The notes beneath the pieces are model-generated. The model was not told the origin of the DNA. It worked only from the letters and a program-made list of their open reading frames with translations, and ran no database searches. A stretch of 64,000 nt of DNA, taken from Chitinophaga pinensis (GTDB lineage: Bacteria; Bacteroidota; Bacteroidia; Chitinophagales; Chitinophagaceae). The stretch covers positions 1 to 64,000 of the forward strand of contig CALQSB010000001.1 of the NCBI GenBank assembly GCA_943333125.1, in the 5' to 3' direction. Within the stretch, counting starts at the first letter, position 1. Each line of letters starts with the position of its first letter. This document shows, piece after piece, positions 62,519 to 64,000 of this stretch. A program made the position numbers and the translations under genes.

Positions 62519-64000
62519 ATGGAAACAATAAAAAATGAAATTAATGAGCAGGATAAGCTCAGCTTCGAAAACTTTAGAAATGAAGTACTAAGTGACTACA
62601 AATCTTGTTGTGTAAGCCGGGAAACCAGCCTTTTGGGAAGAAAGGAAGTGCTGACCGGTAAGGCTAAATTCGGAATTTTTGGAGATGGAAAAGAAGTAGC
62701 ACAAATTGCCATGGCTAAGTTTTTCAAACCAGGAGATTTCAGATCAGGTTATTATCGTGACCAAACCTTTATGTTTTCCAGTGGACTTGCTACTCCAGAG
62801 CATTTTTTTTCTCAATTATATGCGGACTCAGATATTAATAACGATACATTTAGTGCAGGCAGACAAATGAACGCTCATTTCGCTACTAAATTGGTAGATG
62901 AAAAAGGAGATTGGCTCGAGTTATCCAAACTAAAAAATGTATCCAGCGATATTGCACCCACAGCTGGACAGATGGTCAGGGCCTTAGGACTTGCTTTCGC
63001 TTCCAAGACTTTCAGAAATGTAGAACAATTACATGCCTTAGATCATCTTAGTAATATGGGAAATGAAATTTGCTTTTGTACAATCGGAGATGCGTCAACC
63101 AGTGAAGGTCATTTTTGGGAAACGATGAATGCTGCAGGGGTACTTCAGGTTCCACTGGCTGTATTTGTATGGGATGATGGTTATGGCATTTCTGTTCCCA
63201 AAAAAATCCAAACCACCAAATCTTCAATCTCTGATGCTTTATCTGGTTTACAAAAATCAGAAGAAACAAATGGCATTGACATTTATAAATTAAAAGGCTG
63301 GGACTATGCAGGGATGTGTGAAGTGCTTGATATCGCCATTCAGAAAATAAGAGATACGCACACGCCGGCTTTATTTCATATAGAAGAATTAACGCAACCT
63401 CAAGGGCATTCTACTTCGGGTAGCCATGAAAGATATAAAGATGAAGAAAGACTTAACTGGGAAAAAGAATGGGATTGTCAGAAGAAAATGCGTGAATGGT
63501 TATTGAACAATGCTCTTGCTGAAGATGCGGAGTTGATATCGATAGAAGAAAATGCAGTAAAGTTTGTAAAAGAATGTAAACATAAGGCCTGGGAAAAATA
63601 TCACCTTCCTTTAAAGCATCTGGTAAATCATTCAATCGAATTGTTAAACAAAGCAGCGCATTTAAATGCAGGGATCACTCCGATTATCACCGAACTTAAA
63701 TTGATCCGTGAACCTATGAGAAGAGATGTTTTAAAAGCAGTTTCAAGAGTCAGTGAAATGCTGGAAAAGACAAATGATTCTATAGCAGCAGCAATCAGCA
63801 GTTACTATCATCAATTAAAACAAGAGGGAGATAAGATATTTGATACTCATCTATATAATGAAGGGCCTAAATCGGCACTGAATGTTCCGGCCGTAAATAT
63901 TGAATATGATGCAGATGCGTCTGTTCTTAATGGTTACGAAGTTTTGAATAATTATTTTGATAAACTTTTTGCGCACAATCCTAAAGTAGCCGCTTTTGGA
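62519..64000 (+). CDS. 2-oxoacid dehydrogenase E1, alpha-beta fusion (partial)
   Basis: The frame stays open to the window end, giving the first 494 residues. The alpha part has GYYRDQTFMFSSGLATPEHF and the thiamine diphosphate site IGDASTSEGHFWETMNAAG (GDAST at 190-194) followed by VPLAVFVWDDGYGISVPKK. The end of the visible part (NGYEVLNNYFDKLFAHNPKV) begins the beta (transketolase-like) part, so both subunits are fused as in many Bacteroidota. It belongs to the branched-chain or pyruvate dehydrogenase E1 group; E2 and E3 are not in the window. It acts in the cytoplasm. Confidence 0.92.
   Translation, partial: METIKNEINEQDKLSFENFRNEVLSDYKSCCVSRETSLLGRKEVLTGKAKFGIFGDGKEVAQIAMAKFFKPGDFRSGYYRDQTFMFSSGLATPEHFFSQLYADSDINNDTFSAGRQMNAHFATKLVDEKGDWLELSKLKNVSSDIAPTAGQMVRALGLAFASKTFRNVEQLHALDHLSNMGNEICFCTIGDASTSEGHFWETMNAAGVLQVPLAVFVWDDGYGISVPKKIQTTKSSISDALSGLQKSEETNGIDIYKLKGWDYAGMCEVLDIAIQKIRDTHTPALFHIEELTQPQGHSTSGSHERYKDEERLNWEKEWDCQKKMREWLLNNALAEDAELISIEENAVKFVKECKHKAWEKYHLPLKHLVNHSIELLNKAAHLNAGITPIITELKLIREPMRRDVLKAVSRVSEMLEKTNDSIAAAISSYYHQLKQEGDKIFDTHLYNEGPKSALNVPAVNIEYDADASVLNGYEVLNNYFDKLFAHNPKVAAFG

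Noticed and set aside
1-64000. Prophage, transposon or integrative element
   Set aside because: No integrase, transposase, phage structural or conjugation gene is seen; gene order and base use are even across the window. No riboswitch with recognisable core motifs was seen either.

Overview
The window is a compact, AT-rich stretch of chromosome from a member of the Bacteroidota, most likely the order Chitinophagales (family Chitinophagaceae or close). The main evidence is the set of gliding and type IX secretion genes (gldB, gldF, gldG, gldJ, porV, one PorP/SprF protein), a MurF-alanine racemase fusion, bacillithiol synthesis (bshA), DUF4783, DUF4292 and DUF1573 proteins, an ECF sigma factor followed by a membrane-anchored partner, the fused alpha/beta 2-oxoacid dehydrogenase E1, and several promoters of the Bacteroidota type (TTG, 17-19 bases, TAnnTTTG). 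I see no transposase, phage, plasmid, integrase or CRISPR array. Almost all genes are core housekeeping genes.

Layout. 1-3316 (minus): phosphoglycerate mutase, a haem-binding-domain protein, an ECF sigma factor and its partner, cut by the window start. 3497-10599: DUF4783, nadC, a SUI1 factor, apaG, a fatty acid desaturase, gldB (minus), nadE and rsgA. 10614-17682: small proteins, a gamma-carbonic anhydrase, a class III aminotransferase, a large propeller plus outer-membrane-barrel protein, an MBL hydrolase and methylmalonyl-CoA epimerase. 17819-19922: iscS-iscU-iscA. 20234-28151: an M43 metalloprotease, then the plus-strand run gldF-gldG-terC-murF/alr-lspA. 28247-29758: a repeat-built lipoprotein. 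29850-34013 (minus): the operon gltX, B12-binding protein, enoyl-CoA hydratase, fumC. 34289-38912: deoD, a lipoprotein, a polysaccharide deacetylase, tatD and stand-alone murF. 38958-39044: tRNA-Ser(GGA). 39393-42486: divergent gldJ and porV. 42705-46132: ispF-dut, a DUF4292 lipoprotein and an EnvC-like protein. 46136-56721: bshA, an M28 peptidase, an RsmI-like methylase with an EI24 protein, PorP/SprF, upp, ade, a methyltransferase, trmD and an S4 protein. 56841-64000: an S9 dipeptidyl peptidase, an aminotransferase, a trypsin-like protease, two DUF1573 proteins and the start of a fused 2-oxoacid dehydrogenase E1.

How the genes fit together. Cell-envelope work dominates: peptidoglycan precursors (two MurF domains, alanine racemase), lipoprotein maturation (lspA), secretion and gliding parts, and many lipoproteins. 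NAD synthesis (nadC, nadE), nucleotide salvage (deoD, upp, ade, dut), Fe-S assembly, and the ends of propionyl/methylmalonyl-CoA metabolism (epimerase and a separate B12-binding subunit) are also present.

The least explained content is non-coding. Several gaps between genes hold related repeat modules: a short hairpin (four copies), degenerate repeats of about 11 bases, 18-base repeats in front of ispF, a 48-base tandem array flanked by inverted copies of a C-rich motif, and a 148-base direct repeat. I found no convincing new multi-gene system. The repeat modules, the diverged second MurF, and an apparently cytoplasmic trypsin-like protease are the best candidates for a second look.
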